Shown here in pieces: positions 24,223 through 32,703 of a stretch of DNA of 64,000 nt. The notes under the pieces are model-generated. The model did no database searches, was not told where the DNA came from, and worked only from the letters and a program-made list of their open reading frames with translations. The stretch's first letter is position 1; the number at the start of each line of letters is the position of its first letter. The DNA is from Actinomycetes bacterium (GTDB taxonomy: Bacteria; Actinomycetota; Thermoleophilia; RBG-16-64-13): positions 1-64,000 of the forward strand of contig JAGXFW010000020.1 in the NCBI GenBank assembly GCA_024637035.1, read 5' to 3'. The position numbers and the translations under genes were made by a program.

Positions 24223-26265
24223 TCAGAATCTGCCGCCGCCGCCTCGGCGTCCGCGGGTGCCTCGGCCGCCGAAGCTTGCGGGGCCGAAGTGTCCCCCGCC
24301 GAAGGAGCCCCGCCGGCCCCTGCCCCCTCCGCCCATCATGCCCCCCGCCCCCCTGAGGACCTCGATGAGGACACCGCCGAGCAGCGCACCGGCGAAACCT
24401 CCCAGGTCGCCGCCCGCGGCGCTGGGCACGGGGCCGGCCGACGGCACCTGGTAGCCGCTGACGTCGCCCTGGGCCGATCGCAGCGCCTGCTGAGCGAGCG
24501 TGTCGGCGGCCTCCGCGTCCCGGAGCGCCGTCGCAAAGTCGCTGCTCTGGCCGGCCAGGGCCTTCTGGTAGAGGCGCGTGGCTTCGGCCAGTTCGGCCCG
24601 CGCGCGGCCGCCGATCGCACCTCGGCGCGTGGCGATGAAGTCCTCGGCTGCCGCGATATCGGCGCGGCCGGCGGCGAGGGCCTGCTCCAGCGAGGCCCGC
24701 GCGCGCTTCCGCTTCTGCTCGGCGTCGCGGGCGTTCACTAGGGCACGCTCGAGGGCTAGGTCGGCCTCTTCGAGGCGGCGGAGCGCGCTGAGTGGGTCCC
24801 GTCCTCCCTCGGAGGAGGCGGCCTCCCGGGCCAGGGCGACGGCGGCCGCGGCCTCCGTCGTGGGGGCGGCCAAGGTGAGGTCGGTGGCACTGAGCGCGCG
24901 GGCTTCCGTCAGGTCGCGCTCGGTCTCCTCGAGCGCTGCGCGGATCTTGTCGCCAGCCTGGGCAAGGTCACTGCCGAGGCGGTCGAGGGCGTCCAGGAGC
25001 TGGGCGGCCTGTCCGGTGGCGCCTTCAGCCGCGACCAGGTCGGCCACCGCCATACCGGCATTGCCGGCCGCCACGTCGGCCTGCGCGGCGGCGACGTGAC
25101 TCCGGGAGAACTCCAGGCGCTCCTCGGCCTGCTTGGGGTTGTCGGTCACACCCGCGACTGCGGTGGGGGCGTAGGTCCCCTGGAGGTCGGTGAGTATGGC
25201 TTGACTCTGCGGCAGGCGCCGGGCCAGGGCTTCGATCTTCTGCTCGAGTGCCGCGAGGAGCTGGGGTGCGTTGCGCTCCAGGTCGCGGAACTGGTCGAAC
25301 TTGGCCGACTCGGCGTCGAGGCGGTCGCTGGCCATATCGGCCAATCGGATCATCTCGAGCAGCGTCTCCTGCCTAGTCGCCTCGTCCTCGGGCCTGGCGT
25401 CGGTCAGCTGCTGCTGTAGCTGGAAGGCCTTGGCCAAGTCGGCCTTGGAGGCCTCGACCGCCGCGGCGAAGGGCGCCGCCAACTCGGCGCCGAACTGCGC
25501 CTCCCCGAAGCCCACTTCCTGCTCGCTGGTCTTGACGGCGTCGTCCGTCTCCACCAGGAGCCGGGCTGCCTTCTGCGAGAGTTCCTTGGTCGGGAGGGCT
25601 GAATGCGCGGTCTCTGCTATCGGTGCGCCCCCCGACATGGGCCCGGCGGGAGCTTGCGCGGCGCGGCCGCGGCGAGAGCGCCGCCACAGGAGGCCGGCGA
25701 CCGCCGCGGCTCCGAGGCCTACGAGCAGGACCCACGGCCAGACCGACCCGCCCTTCGGCGACGCGGGCTCGACGGGGGAGGTGGCGGACGGCGTAGCCTG
25801 ACCGCCACGAAGGGTCTGGGAGACAGCGGTAGTGGCGCCTACGACGGCCCCGGCCCAGTCGTCCTCCGCGAGGGCCGGTTCTACGGTGTTGGTGGCCACC
25901 TCGGCGAGTTGACTTGCGGAGAGGGGGAAATCCTGGTCCACAGAGTAGGCGTACGCGCGATCTTCGGTGGCCACCGCGAGGAGCATGTCGTTCAGGCCAA
26001 GATCGCTCAGCCTCGCCGTCTCATCAGTCCACTCCTTGGCGTTGGTGCCCTCGAAGGAGTCGACGTAGACGATCCAGAGCTGCACGTTGTCCTCGCGCCG
26101 CAGCGTGTCGAGGGCGGCCCTGACCTCCGCCTCGCGCCCTCCGAAGGCGTCCACCTGGTCGGTGATCTGGTCGTTGAGCCGGAAGGGTTGGGCGGCCAAA
26201 GCCGGCCCGGCGAGTGCCAGTGCCAGCAGCACTGAGGCGGCCAGGACAAGGAGCCGCGAGCGCAT
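24223..26265 (-). CDS. TPM-domain (TLP18.3/Psb32/MOLO-1) secreted/membrane protein with long coiled coil
   Basis: About 680 residues: signal peptide (MRSRLLVLAASVLLALALAG), TPM domain at about 30-165, a Pro/Ser linker, one TM helix (about 180-200), a 400-residue Ala/Glu-rich coiled coil, and a Gly/Arg-rich tail with GGMMGGGGRGRRGSFGG. This is the usual build of large bacterial TPM proteins that sit beside pspA and act in envelope maintenance. ATG 26265 gives a normal signal peptide; the open frame reaches GTG 26367, adding 34 polar residues. Confidence 0.85.
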   Translation of the reverse strand: MRSRLLVLAASVLLALALAGPALAAQPFRLNDQITDQVDAFGGREAEVRAALDTLRREDNVQLWIVYVDSFEGTNAKEWTDETARLSDLGLNDMLLAVATEDRAYAYSVDQDFPLSASQLAEVATNTVEPALAEDDWAGAVVGATTAVSQTLRGGQATPSATSPVEPASPKGGSVWPWVLLVGLGAAAVAGLLWRRSRRGRAAQAPAGPMSGGAPIAETAHSALPTKELSQKAARLLVETDDAVKTSEQEVGFGEAQFGAELAAPFAAAVEASKADLAKAFQLQQQLTDARPEDEATRQETLLEMIRLADMASDRLDAESAKFDQFRDLERNAPQLLAALEQKIEALARRLPQSQAILTDLQGTYAPTAVAGVTDNPKQAEERLEFSRSHVAAAQADVAAGNAGMAVADLVAAEGATGQAAQLLDALDRLGSDLAQAGDKIRAALEETERDLTEARALSATDLTLAAPTTEAAAAVALAREAASSEGGRDPLSALRRLEEADLALERALVNARDAEQKRKRARASLEQALAAGRADIAAAEDFIATRRGAIGGRARAELAEATRLYQKALAGQSSDFATALRDAEAADTLAQQALRSAQGDVSGYQVPSAGPVPSAAGGDLGGFAGALLGGVLIEVLRGAGGMMGGGGRGRRGSFGGGHFGPASFGGRGTRGRRGGGGRF

Positions 26266-26515
26266 GCCGGTCGGCCTCTTGCGTTCCGCCGGTGACAAGG
26301 GGGATGAGGTGAGTGATTCGGGGGATTCGGTGTGTATTCCTCTTGCGGGAACGTGCTCCATGCTCACTCACCCTACCTCGATGGCGATCATCTTGGTCTA
26401 CCCGGACGCGTTGCTCGGGACACATGCAAAGCCGGCCGGGCCGGCGGGGCCGCCCCACCAGTGGTATGGAGCGGCCCCGCGGGCCCACGCTGATCTCTAC
26501 CTCAAGTTCCCCGGA

Positions 26516-26800
26516 TCAGGCCTCCGGCAGGAATCCGCGGGGGGCGGCGCACACAGGCGGCGCGCTCGGCGATCCCACGCTCAGGCCCGAGGCGAAGACC
26601 TGCGCCTGACAGTTGCTGACGTCCGCCGCGCGCCGTCCCTGAACTTCCCTGCCCAAAGCGTCGGACAAGAAGCCGCGGGGCGCCGCGAAGTCGACGAGCG
26701 CCGGGGTGGATTCTTCCGAGGTCAGAACTCGCAGATGTATACGGACGTGTTGCCGCGTAGTCTCGTCGATCCCTTCGATGTGTATTGCGCTCTGTGCCAT
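26516..26800 (-). CDS. Hypothetical 94-aa protein with repeated AAPRGFL motif
   Basis: Begins MAQSAIHIEGIDETTRQHV and carries AAPRGFLSDA near residue 43 and AAPRGFLPEA at its end, so the protein looks internally duplicated. GC-rich third positions favour coding. The start is uncertain: a GGAAGG lies about 12 bases upstream of ATG 26800, and the frame is open to 26872. It lies about 130 bases downstream, on the minus strand, of the palindrome at 26928. No family recognised. Confidence 0.4.
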   Translation of the reverse strand: MAQSAIHIEGIDETTRQHVRIHLRVLTSEESTPALVDFAAPRGFLSDALGREVQGRRAADVSNCQAQVFASGLSVGSPSAPPVCAAPRGFLPEA

Positions 26801-26910
26801 AGTCGAGCACCAGCCTTCCTCTGTCGGTTCGCCGCAGACGACCCTCTTGTCTCCACGGTCATTGCTCGACACAGCCTATGGACGCTACGTGAAGGTCTAC
26901 ACAAGTTCCT

Positions 26911-26925
26911 GTAAAGCTCGTGTAA
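26911..26925 (-). promoter_or_regulatory. TTAC direct-repeat box (11-bp period)
   Basis: On the minus strand TTAC occurs at 26925-26922 and 26914-26911 (GTTACACGAGCTTTAC). It abuts the palindrome at 26928. The 26801-27091 stretch holds only these elements. Confidence 0.45.
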
Positions 26926-26927
26926 CG

Positions 26928-26943
26928 ATACCCCCAGGGGGTA
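26928..26943 (-). promoter_or_regulatory. CsoR/CstR-like palindromic operator
   Basis: TACCCCCAGGGGGTA (26929-26943) is a perfect 15-bp palindrome around a central A, preceded by A as in the other two sites. Directly next to a TTAC box, upstream of the 26516-26800 gene. Confidence 0.6.
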
Positions 26944-27091
26944 AGAGCCGGTCACGACATCCTGCTCGAAAACCTCAAGTTCCTTCGCGTGATGTGCTTC
27001 CCGAGCACAAGGCGGAGAAAGTGAGCAGCCTGCAGGAGGGCGGTCGGAGGGTCGCCATTGTCGGTGACGGCGTGAGCGACGCGCTCGCGAT

Positions 27092-27571
27092 TCACCCGCC
27101 GCCGCGGGACCGACCCGGCCGACGTGTGAGCCAGGCTCCCGAACCCAGCATCGCCCCGCAGAACGCGGCCACACGCCACCAGGAGGCCCTTTGGTAGCGA
27201 CGGCCTTCGTATGCCATCACCCAGGCCTCCGCCAGGCCTTCCCACAAGGCGTGGTGAGCCATCCAATCGGCGGCAACCCGGGCCGAAACGCGGCGGCCGA
27301 GCCGGCCTCTTCCCAACAGCACCATCATGACGCCGAGCGCGACAACCGCGGGAGATGTCTCGAAGTGCCCACGCTCGTGCAGAGCGATCACACGCAGTCG
27401 TTCAGCGTCGGCGAGACGGTGACGGAGGAAGTGGTTGACCAGACCATAGTGCGGCATAGGAACCCCGACCACCCACACGCAGTGTCTGTCATCGGCACCC
27501 ACCTGTGCACGTCCGCGAAGTCCGAACCACGTCCTGAAGTCTAGCCGCATCCGAGAAGCACGCAACTTCAC
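27092..27571 (-). CDS. Predicted membrane protein with HExxH motif
   Basis: About 159 residues (GTG 27571 or ATG 27550). An N-terminal basic part is followed by ERLRVIALHERGHFE, where H65-E66-R-G-H69 is a zincin-type HExxH, then a hydrophobic helix (VVALGVMMVLLGRG), a WEGLAEAWVMAYEG stretch that could give a third ligand, and a C-terminal hydrophobic segment. It may be a small membrane metallopeptidase, but the C-terminus is Arg/Gly-rich and the family is not recognised. It lies 29 bases after the cytochrome c gene stop, same strand. Confidence 0.5.
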   Translation of the reverse strand: MKLRASRMRLDFRTWFGLRGRAQVGADDRHCVWVVGVPMPHYGLVNHFLRHRLADAERLRVIALHERGHFETSPAVVALGVMMVLLGRGRLGRRVSARVAADWMAHHALWEGLAEAWVMAYEGRRYQRASWWRVAAFCGAMLGSGAWLTRRPGRSRGGG

Positions 27572-27600
27572 GTAGGCTGACCCCCGACGGGACCCGGCTC

Positions 27601-28098
27601 TCAGAGCCCTTTGAGGTACTCGATCAACGCGTCGACCTGAGCATCGTTCACGCCCCAGCGGGGCATGGGCGACTTCAACTCGTCGCCGCCGGGATCGACA
27701 CCATCGCGGATCGCTCGGGCGAAGCTGTCCCGATCGAAGGGCGGGTGTGGGGCCTCCCCATCCGCGTGTTCCATGTCTGCGGACGTGAGTGTGCTCCAAC
27801 GGATATCAGGCGCTTCGAAGCTCCCCATCATCATCATGCTCGCACGTCCGCCTCTACCGTCTCTGCCGTGGCAGTCCGCACAGCCGAGTCCGGACCCGCC
27901 CATCATCCCGATCGAGCCCCGGCGGGAAACCGCCCGGCCGCCGTCCGTGCCGTAGAGGAAGATCTCCCCGCCCACTGATTCGGCGGCGGGCCGGAAGACA
28001 AGCGACCCGGTGCCGGCGCTGTTCACGACGAACACCGCCGCCAACCCGATCAGGCCCACGGCAATGGCGACCACACCGACGTAGAATGAGTTCTTCAT
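27601..28098 (-). CDS. Membrane-anchored c-type cytochrome, Met-rich
   Basis: 165 residues: an N-terminal signal anchor (about 5-28), one heme c site C73-A-D-C76-H77, a likely axial Met in KSPMPRWG near residue 144, and a C-terminal LIEYLKGL helix. Unusual Met clusters flank the heme site (MMGG at 65, MMMM at 88-91), reminiscent of copper-binding segments. Seven bases separate it from the SHOCT gene upstream. Probable extracytoplasmic electron carrier matured by the CcmF/CcmH proteins encoded nearby. Confidence 0.88.
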   Translation of the reverse strand: MKNSFYVGVVAIAVGLIGLAAVFVVNSAGTGSLVFRPAAESVGGEIFLYGTDGGRAVSRRGSIGMMGGSGLGCADCHGRDGRGGRASMMMMGSFEAPDIRWSTLTSADMEHADGEAPHPPFDRDSFARAIRDGVDPGGDELKSPMPRWGVNDAQVDALIEYLKGL

Positions 28099-28104
28099 AT
28101 CCGC

Positions 28105-28380
28105 CTACCCGGTCAGGTCGGTCTTGCGGCTCATGAACTCCTCGCGGTCGATCTCACCCCGCGCGTACCGCTCTTCGAGCACGGCAAGGGCCGAAGAGCG
28201 CGCCGACCCTTGCGGCGGGTACTCCGCCCCTGGAGGTGGGCCAGGGACCCGATCTCCGCCCGAGCCTCCCCTCCCACGCGCCACGAGCAGGATGCCTACC
28301 ACGATCAGAGCCAAGAAGACCAGGGTCAGCACGACACCTGCCCATCCGTACCCCATCCCTCCGAAACCGTTCATCATCAC
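28105..28380 (-). CDS. SHOCT-domain small membrane protein
   Basis: 91 residues: Met/Gly-rich start (MMMNGFGGMGYG), one TM helix (about 14-34), Gly/Pro linker, then the short C-terminal SHOCT domain ALAVLEERYARGEIDREEFMSRK. SHOCT domains often tether or oligomerise membrane proteins. GTG 28380 or the ATGs just inside are possible starts, all with GGGGAG upstream. First gene of the cytochrome c operon. Confidence 0.85.
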   Translation of the reverse strand: MMMNGFGGMGYGWAGVVLTLVFLALIVVGILLVARGRGGSGGDRVPGPPPGAEYPPQGSARSSALAVLEERYARGEIDREEFMSRKTDLTG

Positions 28381-28541
28381 TCATCACTCCCCAAACTTGA
28401 GAATGCCCGCATCCAACGGGGCCATTCGTACGATACCCAACAGACGAGTATCGACACGTCGCCCTCGGCGGCCATGCAGCCGGGAGGCGTGGCGCCCGGA
28501 GAAAGCGGCCAGCGCGTGCTACGGGACGCGCAACATTCCAC

Positions 28542-28571
28542 TTGCATCGGAGCGCCTCGCTGTCGTAGCAT
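28542..28571 (+). promoter_or_regulatory. Sigma70-type promoter overlapped by a CsoR-like site
   Basis: TTGCAT, 18 bases, TAGCAT, reading toward the ABC ATPase gene. The last two bases of the -10 hexamer lie inside the ATACCC...GGGGGTAT site, a good arrangement for repression. Confidence 0.5.
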
Positions 28572-28586
28572 ACCCATAGGGGGTAT
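28570..28586 (+). promoter_or_regulatory. CsoR/CstR-like operator
   Basis: ATACCCATAGGGGGTAT, 16 of 17 bases shared with the 12234 site. It sits between the divergent SHOCT/cytochrome and ABC-exporter operons and may control both. Confidence 0.6.
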
Positions 28587-28640
28587 TAGTATACGAATCC
28601 CGCGTGCGCTCACCGATCTCTAGTGTGGGGAACAGTTCTT

Positions 28641-29354
28641 ATGGAAGGGCCGTTGACAGAAGCACAACTCGGGACTGCCGGGCTGGCGAACGACGCCCGC
28701 GTCCCGGGGATCCCGCTCCTCTCCGCCCGCGGCGTCACCAAGGCTTACCACCGAGGACGCTGGCCGCGACGGAGTCAGAATCGGGTGCTCAAAGGTGTGA
28801 ATCTGGAGCTGCACCGGGGCGAGATCGTCGGCCTGGTGGGCGAGAACGGCTCGGGGAAAAGCACCCTGATGAAGATCCTTGTCGGGGCTCTCGACCGTGA
28901 TGGAGGCTCCGTCGACCGGACCGGTCGAGTGGGCTTCTGCCCACAAGATCCCGTCCTGTACGAACGACTCACCTGTGAGGAGCACTTCGAGTTGTTCGCC
29001 AGTGCCTATGGCATGCAGCCGAGCGCACTGGAGCAATCGCGGACGATGATCTACGAGGCACTCGGCTTCGATTCGTGGGCCGACACGCGTGTGGAGGAAC
29101 TCTCCGGAGGCACGCGGGCCAAGCTCAATCTGGGATTGGCCCTGCTCCCGGACCCGGACATCCTACTTCTCGACGAACCATACGCCGGCTTCGACTGGGA
29201 CACGTATCAGCGTTTCTGGGAACTCACCAGCGAGCGACGGGCCGCGGGCCGCGGGCTCCTCATCATCAGCCACTTCATCGCGGATGAGGAGCGCTTCGAC
29301 AGAGTGCTGCACCTCGTCGACGGCATCATCGACGCCGGGGCGGCCAAGCAATGA
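28641..29354 (+). CDS. ABC transporter ATP-binding protein
   Basis: 237 residues with Walker A GENGSGKST, Q-loop GFCPQDP, signature ELSGGTRAKLNLGLAL, Walker B DILLLDEP and H-switch ISHF. The short Q-loop-to-signature spacing and CcmA/NosF-like look fit an ABC-2 exporter. ATG 28641 is preferred over GTG 28623. The stop overlaps the permease start (ATGA). Confidence 0.9.
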   Translation: MEGPLTEAQLGTAGLANDARVPGIPLLSARGVTKAYHRGRWPRRSQNRVLKGVNLELHRGEIVGLVGENGSGKSTLMKILVGALDRDGGSVDRTGRVGFCPQDPVLYERLTCEEHFELFASAYGMQPSALEQSRTMIYEALGFDSWADTRVEELSGGTRAKLNLGLALLPDPDILLLDEPYAGFDWDTYQRFWELTSERRAAGRGLLIISHFIADEERFDRVLHLVDGIIDAGAAKQ

Positions 29355-30844
29355 CCGGGTTGCTCACCGTCGACTACCTGCGCGAGTACGCACGGCGCCC
29401 GATCAATCTCGTACTGCTGGTCGTGGTCCCGATCATCTTCGTGATCATGGCGGGTGGAGCTCTCGCTGAGTTCGCTCGTCTTCTCGGGGGACAGGCGGGG
29501 ACGGACCAGCTTCAGACCTTGACGGCTGGTTGGGCCGCCGCCTTCATCGCCGGAGTGGCGGGCTTCTTCCACGTCACGGGCTCGCGGGAGAGCGATCGGC
29601 GGGTGGCGCTCGCCGGGGCTGGCGCCGTCCGGGTAGTGGCGGCACGACTCGGGTCCGGTCTGCTCCTAGCGCTGCTCGCGAGTGCTGCCGGTCTCGCGGC
29701 GCTCGCGATCCGTTCAGACGTGACCGACCTGCCGCGCGCCCTTGGCGCCACCTTGATGTTCGCCGCGGTCTATCTCGCTTTGGGTTCGGCCGTGGGCGCC
29801 CTGGTACGTAGCGAGGTCAATGGTTCTCTTCTCGTCGTCTTCATCTGGCTCTTCGACCTCTTCCTGGGCCCGGGTATGGGCTCAGGCGGGAATACGACGA
29901 TCACCCGCGTCTTCCCCACGCATTTCCCGACGCTGGTGATGCTGAACACGCCCTCTGGTTATGCCGGACCCCTCGGCGACCTGGGGATGGGGCTGGCGTG
30001 GGTCGCGGGCTCCGTCCTTGTGGCGACGGTCCTCTTGGTGAGGGGGACGAGGCCTGCCGTGGAAAGAGTGGCACGAACACCGGGCGGATGGCGCCGGACG
30101 GGGACGGCGCTGCGCTTCGGCTTCACCGAGTATCGACGGAACACAGCCCTGTGGGTACTGCTCGTCTTCCTTCCGGTCGCCTTCATCACATTGAGCTTCT
30201 ACGTGACGCCGTCCACCCCATCTCCCGTGGAAGTGACGAGCGGCGGCCGTGCACAGCTGGTGATGCTGCCCATGGCCGAGATTCACGGGGCCATCATGGT
30301 GCCCATCACCGCGGCCTTCCTGACGGGCCTGGCCGGGCTCTTCGTGGTGGTTGGTTCCGCCGAGGCGGACCGACGCCTCGTTCTGGCGGGCTTCCGAACG
30401 CGCGAAGTGCTGACCGCACGCGTGGCGATCATCGCCGCCGCCGGCCTGCTCACCACCGGGGTGTCTCTGGCGGTGACAGCCTACGACTTCACCCCCGCGG
30501 CCTGGCTGCCGTTCGCCGCCGCCAACCTCCTGGTTGCCCTCACCTATGGCATGATCGGGGTGTTGGTGGGGCCCCTGGTGGGCCGGCTTGGGGGGCTCTA
30601 CGTTATGTTCCTCGTCCCGTTCTTGGACGTGGGTCTGGCGCAGAACGTCATGTTCTCAGCCGCGCCGCCCGCGTGGGCGCGCTTCGCGCCCGGGTACGGG
30701 GCCGTGCGCGTCCTGGTGGACGGTGCCTTCACCACCGACTTCGACGAGACCCGTGGCCTGCTGCTGGCTCTCGCCTGGCTCGTGGCCATCACCGGGGCGG
30801 CGCTCTTGGTCTTCCATCGCTTGGCCCGTCCCAGAGTGGTGTGA
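29351..30844 (+). CDS. ABC-2 type permease, tandem (two half-permeases fused)
   Basis: 497 residues, about 12 TM helices arranged as two similar six-helix halves, each with the ABC-2 pattern of a first helix, an external segment and a re-entrant core. The second half begins near residue 250 (FGFTEYRRNTALWVLLV). With the ATPase it would make a complete exporter from two ATPase copies and one permease. Substrate unknown; the operator upstream suggests metal or sulfur stress. Confidence 0.85.
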   Translation: MTGLLTVDYLREYARRPINLVLLVVVPIIFVIMAGGALAEFARLLGGQAGTDQLQTLTAGWAAAFIAGVAGFFHVTGSRESDRRVALAGAGAVRVVAARLGSGLLLALLASAAGLAALAIRSDVTDLPRALGATLMFAAVYLALGSAVGALVRSEVNGSLLVVFIWLFDLFLGPGMGSGGNTTITRVFPTHFPTLVMLNTPSGYAGPLGDLGMGLAWVAGSVLVATVLLVRGTRPAVERVARTPGGWRRTGTALRFGFTEYRRNTALWVLLVFLPVAFITLSFYVTPSTPSPVEVTSGGRAQLVMLPMAEIHGAIMVPITAAFLTGLAGLFVVVGSAEADRRLVLAGFRTREVLTARVAIIAAAGLLTTGVSLAVTAYDFTPAAWLPFAAANLLVALTYGMIGVLVGPLVGRLGGLYVMFLVPFLDVGLAQNVMFSAAPPAWARFAPGYGAVRVLVDGAFTTDFDETRGLLLALAWLVAITGAALLVFHRLARPRVV

Positions 30845-30941
30845 TCCAGCGGCCCTATCGCGTGCGAGCGAACGGCTCGGGTGCCGGAGCGTGCTTGAAG
30901 GCCATATTCGAAAGACGCATTGGCGTGCGCGGCCGCCGCTC

Positions 30942-31643
30942 CTAGTTCTTCGGCGGCACCGTGCCCATGTTCTCATCGACCACGTTCTCATCCTTGTAGG
31001 CTCTCGGTATCCACGCTTCCAAGTCGGCCACTGGAACGAAGACGGTGTCTCCCCTGATCTCGGCGGTCAACTCCTCTGGTGGGTAGTCGAAGCAGCCACC
31101 TCCGACACCGAGCAAGGTGCTCAGCTCCCAGCGCGTGAAACAGACGTCACACACGAGGATGTTGCCCTCGAAATGGAACAGGGTGGACCGGCAGGGCTCG
31201 CAGAAGGAGGTGGCGACGACGAGCTTCCCACTGGGCGCGATATAGGCCAGTATCGGGAGAATGTTCCCGCCGGCGGCCATCTGATAGCCCTCCGGCATGG
31301 GATTCGTGCGGTTGTAGACGGCTCCGACGATATAGTCCTGCTTCAGATCGGCGAGCGGGATGCTCATCCCCTCGTCTGTCTGGGTGGCTGTGTCCAACGT
31401 CACCATATCCACCTGGTATGCCGGATAGCGCACGTCGGCCATCACGATCACGCCGCCAACCTGCCGGGCCACTTGCCAGCGCTGGTAGCCGATGAAGCCG
31501 CCGAACGCAAGCACCGCCACCGCGATCCCGATGACCACGAGCTTCCCGACGGGGAAGCGGCCCGCTTCCTCGAAGCGCTGACGTTTGAGTTCGAGGTTGT
31601 CCAGCGCTCGTTCCTGTTCTGACGAATCGGCCCCCCTCGTCAT
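30942..31643 (-). CDS. DUF2318-like membrane protein with Cys-pair metal site
   Basis: 233 residues: cytoplasmic N-terminus, one TM helix (about 34-53), and an extracytoplasmic domain with ATSFCEPCRSTLFHF, ILVCDVCFTRW and GGGCFDYPP. Two CxxC pairs and a trailing GGC match DUF2318 proteins, which accompany iron/copper uptake and polyferredoxin systems. ATG 31643 overlaps the previous stop (ATGA). Last gene of the minus-strand operon that starts at 36528. Confidence 0.75.
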   Translation of the reverse strand: MTRGADSSEQERALDNLELKRQRFEEAGRFPVGKLVVIGIAVAVLAFGGFIGYQRWQVARQVGGVIVMADVRYPAYQVDMVTLDTATQTDEGMSIPLADLKQDYIVGAVYNRTNPMPEGYQMAAGGNILPILAYIAPSGKLVVATSFCEPCRSTLFHFEGNILVCDVCFTRWELSTLLGVGGGCFDYPPEELTAEIRGDTVFVPVADLEAWIPRAYKDENVVDENMGTVPPKN

Positions 31644-32128
31644 GCGACCACCTCCGCTCCGCACGAGGCACAGAATCGGTGATTGGGTGACACGACGGCG
31701 CCGCAATCACCGCACGGTACTTCAGGGTCGCCCCTGTCAGCCATCCGTACGATCGTGGCATCGTGCGCCCATTCACGTATCAGAGCATGGGAACCGGTCT
31801 CGGACTCGACAGCTCGTGCGGCTCGGTCGGGCGCACCGGTGAGATCGTCCTCCTGGTACTCCTCGATGGCATCGATCAACTCGAGGGCGTCCGTCCGGTA
31901 GCGGGTGTCCAGCTCGTGAAAATCCTCCTCGGACAACTTGCCCGTGCGAAAGTCGAACTCGAGCTCCTTGATGGCCGAGAAGGTCGATTCCTTCCTGCGG
32001 TGTAGCTCGTCCAGATCCTCCGACAGATCGAGATCCTCGTCCTCCTCGCGCGGCGGCGTGAGTAACGGGTAGGCGACGAAGGCGACTGCGAGTAGGGCGA
32101 GTATCACTTTTATGAACATTTCGGGCAC
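31640..32128 (-). CDS. Anchored protein with C-terminal zinc ribbon
   Basis: 162 residues: one TM helix at the N-terminus, an acidic coiled coil (EEDEDLDLSEDLDELHRRKE), and a C-terminal zinc ribbon CGDCGAVVSPNHRFCASCG. Its place in a ccm-type operon and its TM-plus-coil design recall CcmI-like accessory proteins, but homology to CcmI is not evident. Confidence 0.75.
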   Translation of the reverse strand: MPEMFIKVILALLAVAFVAYPLLTPPREEDEDLDLSEDLDELHRRKESTFSAIKELEFDFRTGKLSEEDFHELDTRYRTDALELIDAIEEYQEDDLTGAPDRAARAVESETGSHALIREWAHDATIVRMADRGDPEVPCGDCGAVVSPNHRFCASCGAEVVA

Positions 32129-32187
32129 AGTGACTCCTTATCACGACGAGATGCCCGCGCATAGGGCGGCGGGCCGGAACGGGTGGC

Positions 32188-32703
32188 TCAGTCGAACTTG
32201 CGCAGCTCGTCTTCCAGTCTTCGCAATCGAGAACTGTCGATCGCGAGTGCCGGAACCCCGTCACCGATGGCATCAGGGTCGTCTTCAGACGGTCTGGCCC
32301 ACAAACGGGCCAAGAAGTAGATCGCTACTCCTCCGACCACCATGACGACGAATGGGGTCACCCAGGCGGCGACGTTGAAGCCGCGCTTCGTGGGGGCCGA
32401 CAAGGCCTGTTCCCCGTACTGCGACACGTAGTACTGCACCAGTTCTTCGGGCGTCTTTCCGTTCGCCAGTTGCTCGGCGATGAAGAGCTTCGCGGGTACG
32501 CCCCAGCCACACTCCTGGTGTGGACAGTTGGTCAGTACCGCCCCGCAACCGCATTGACAAATGATCGCATCGGATACCGACGAGGTTGGAGGCACGGCAG
32601 CCGCGGGGGCAGCTGACAGCATGAGGGCCACCGCCGCGAGTCCTAGTAGCAGCGCCACCCGATCCAGCCGGGAGCTCCTGTGTCGACGTGCATCAGATCT
32701 CAT
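32188..32703 (-). CDS. ccmH: CcmH/CycL-type cytochrome c maturation protein
   Basis: 171 residues: signal peptide ending in AAPAAAVPP, a periplasmic domain with CQCGCGAVLTNCPHQ, the helical ELVQYYVSQYGEQAL motif typical of CcmH, and a C-terminal TM helix. The usual LRCxxC heme-handling pair is replaced by C49-x-C51-x-C53, an atypical active site. The start overlaps the ccmF 3' end by 11 bases. It should hold or reduce apocytochrome c for ligation by CcmF. Confidence 0.85.
   Translation of the reverse strand: MRSDARRHRSSRLDRVALLLGLAAVALMLSAAPAAAVPPTSSVSDAIICQCGCGAVLTNCPHQECGWGVPAKLFIAEQLANGKTPEELVQYYVSQYGEQALSAPTKRGFNVAAWVTPFVVMVVGGVAIYFLARLWARPSEDDPDAIGDGVPALAIDSSRLRRLEDELRKFD

Noticed and set aside
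26706-27197. 163-residue plus-strand frame
   Set aside because: Crosses the perfect palindrome and TTAC box, has no start signal and no domain.
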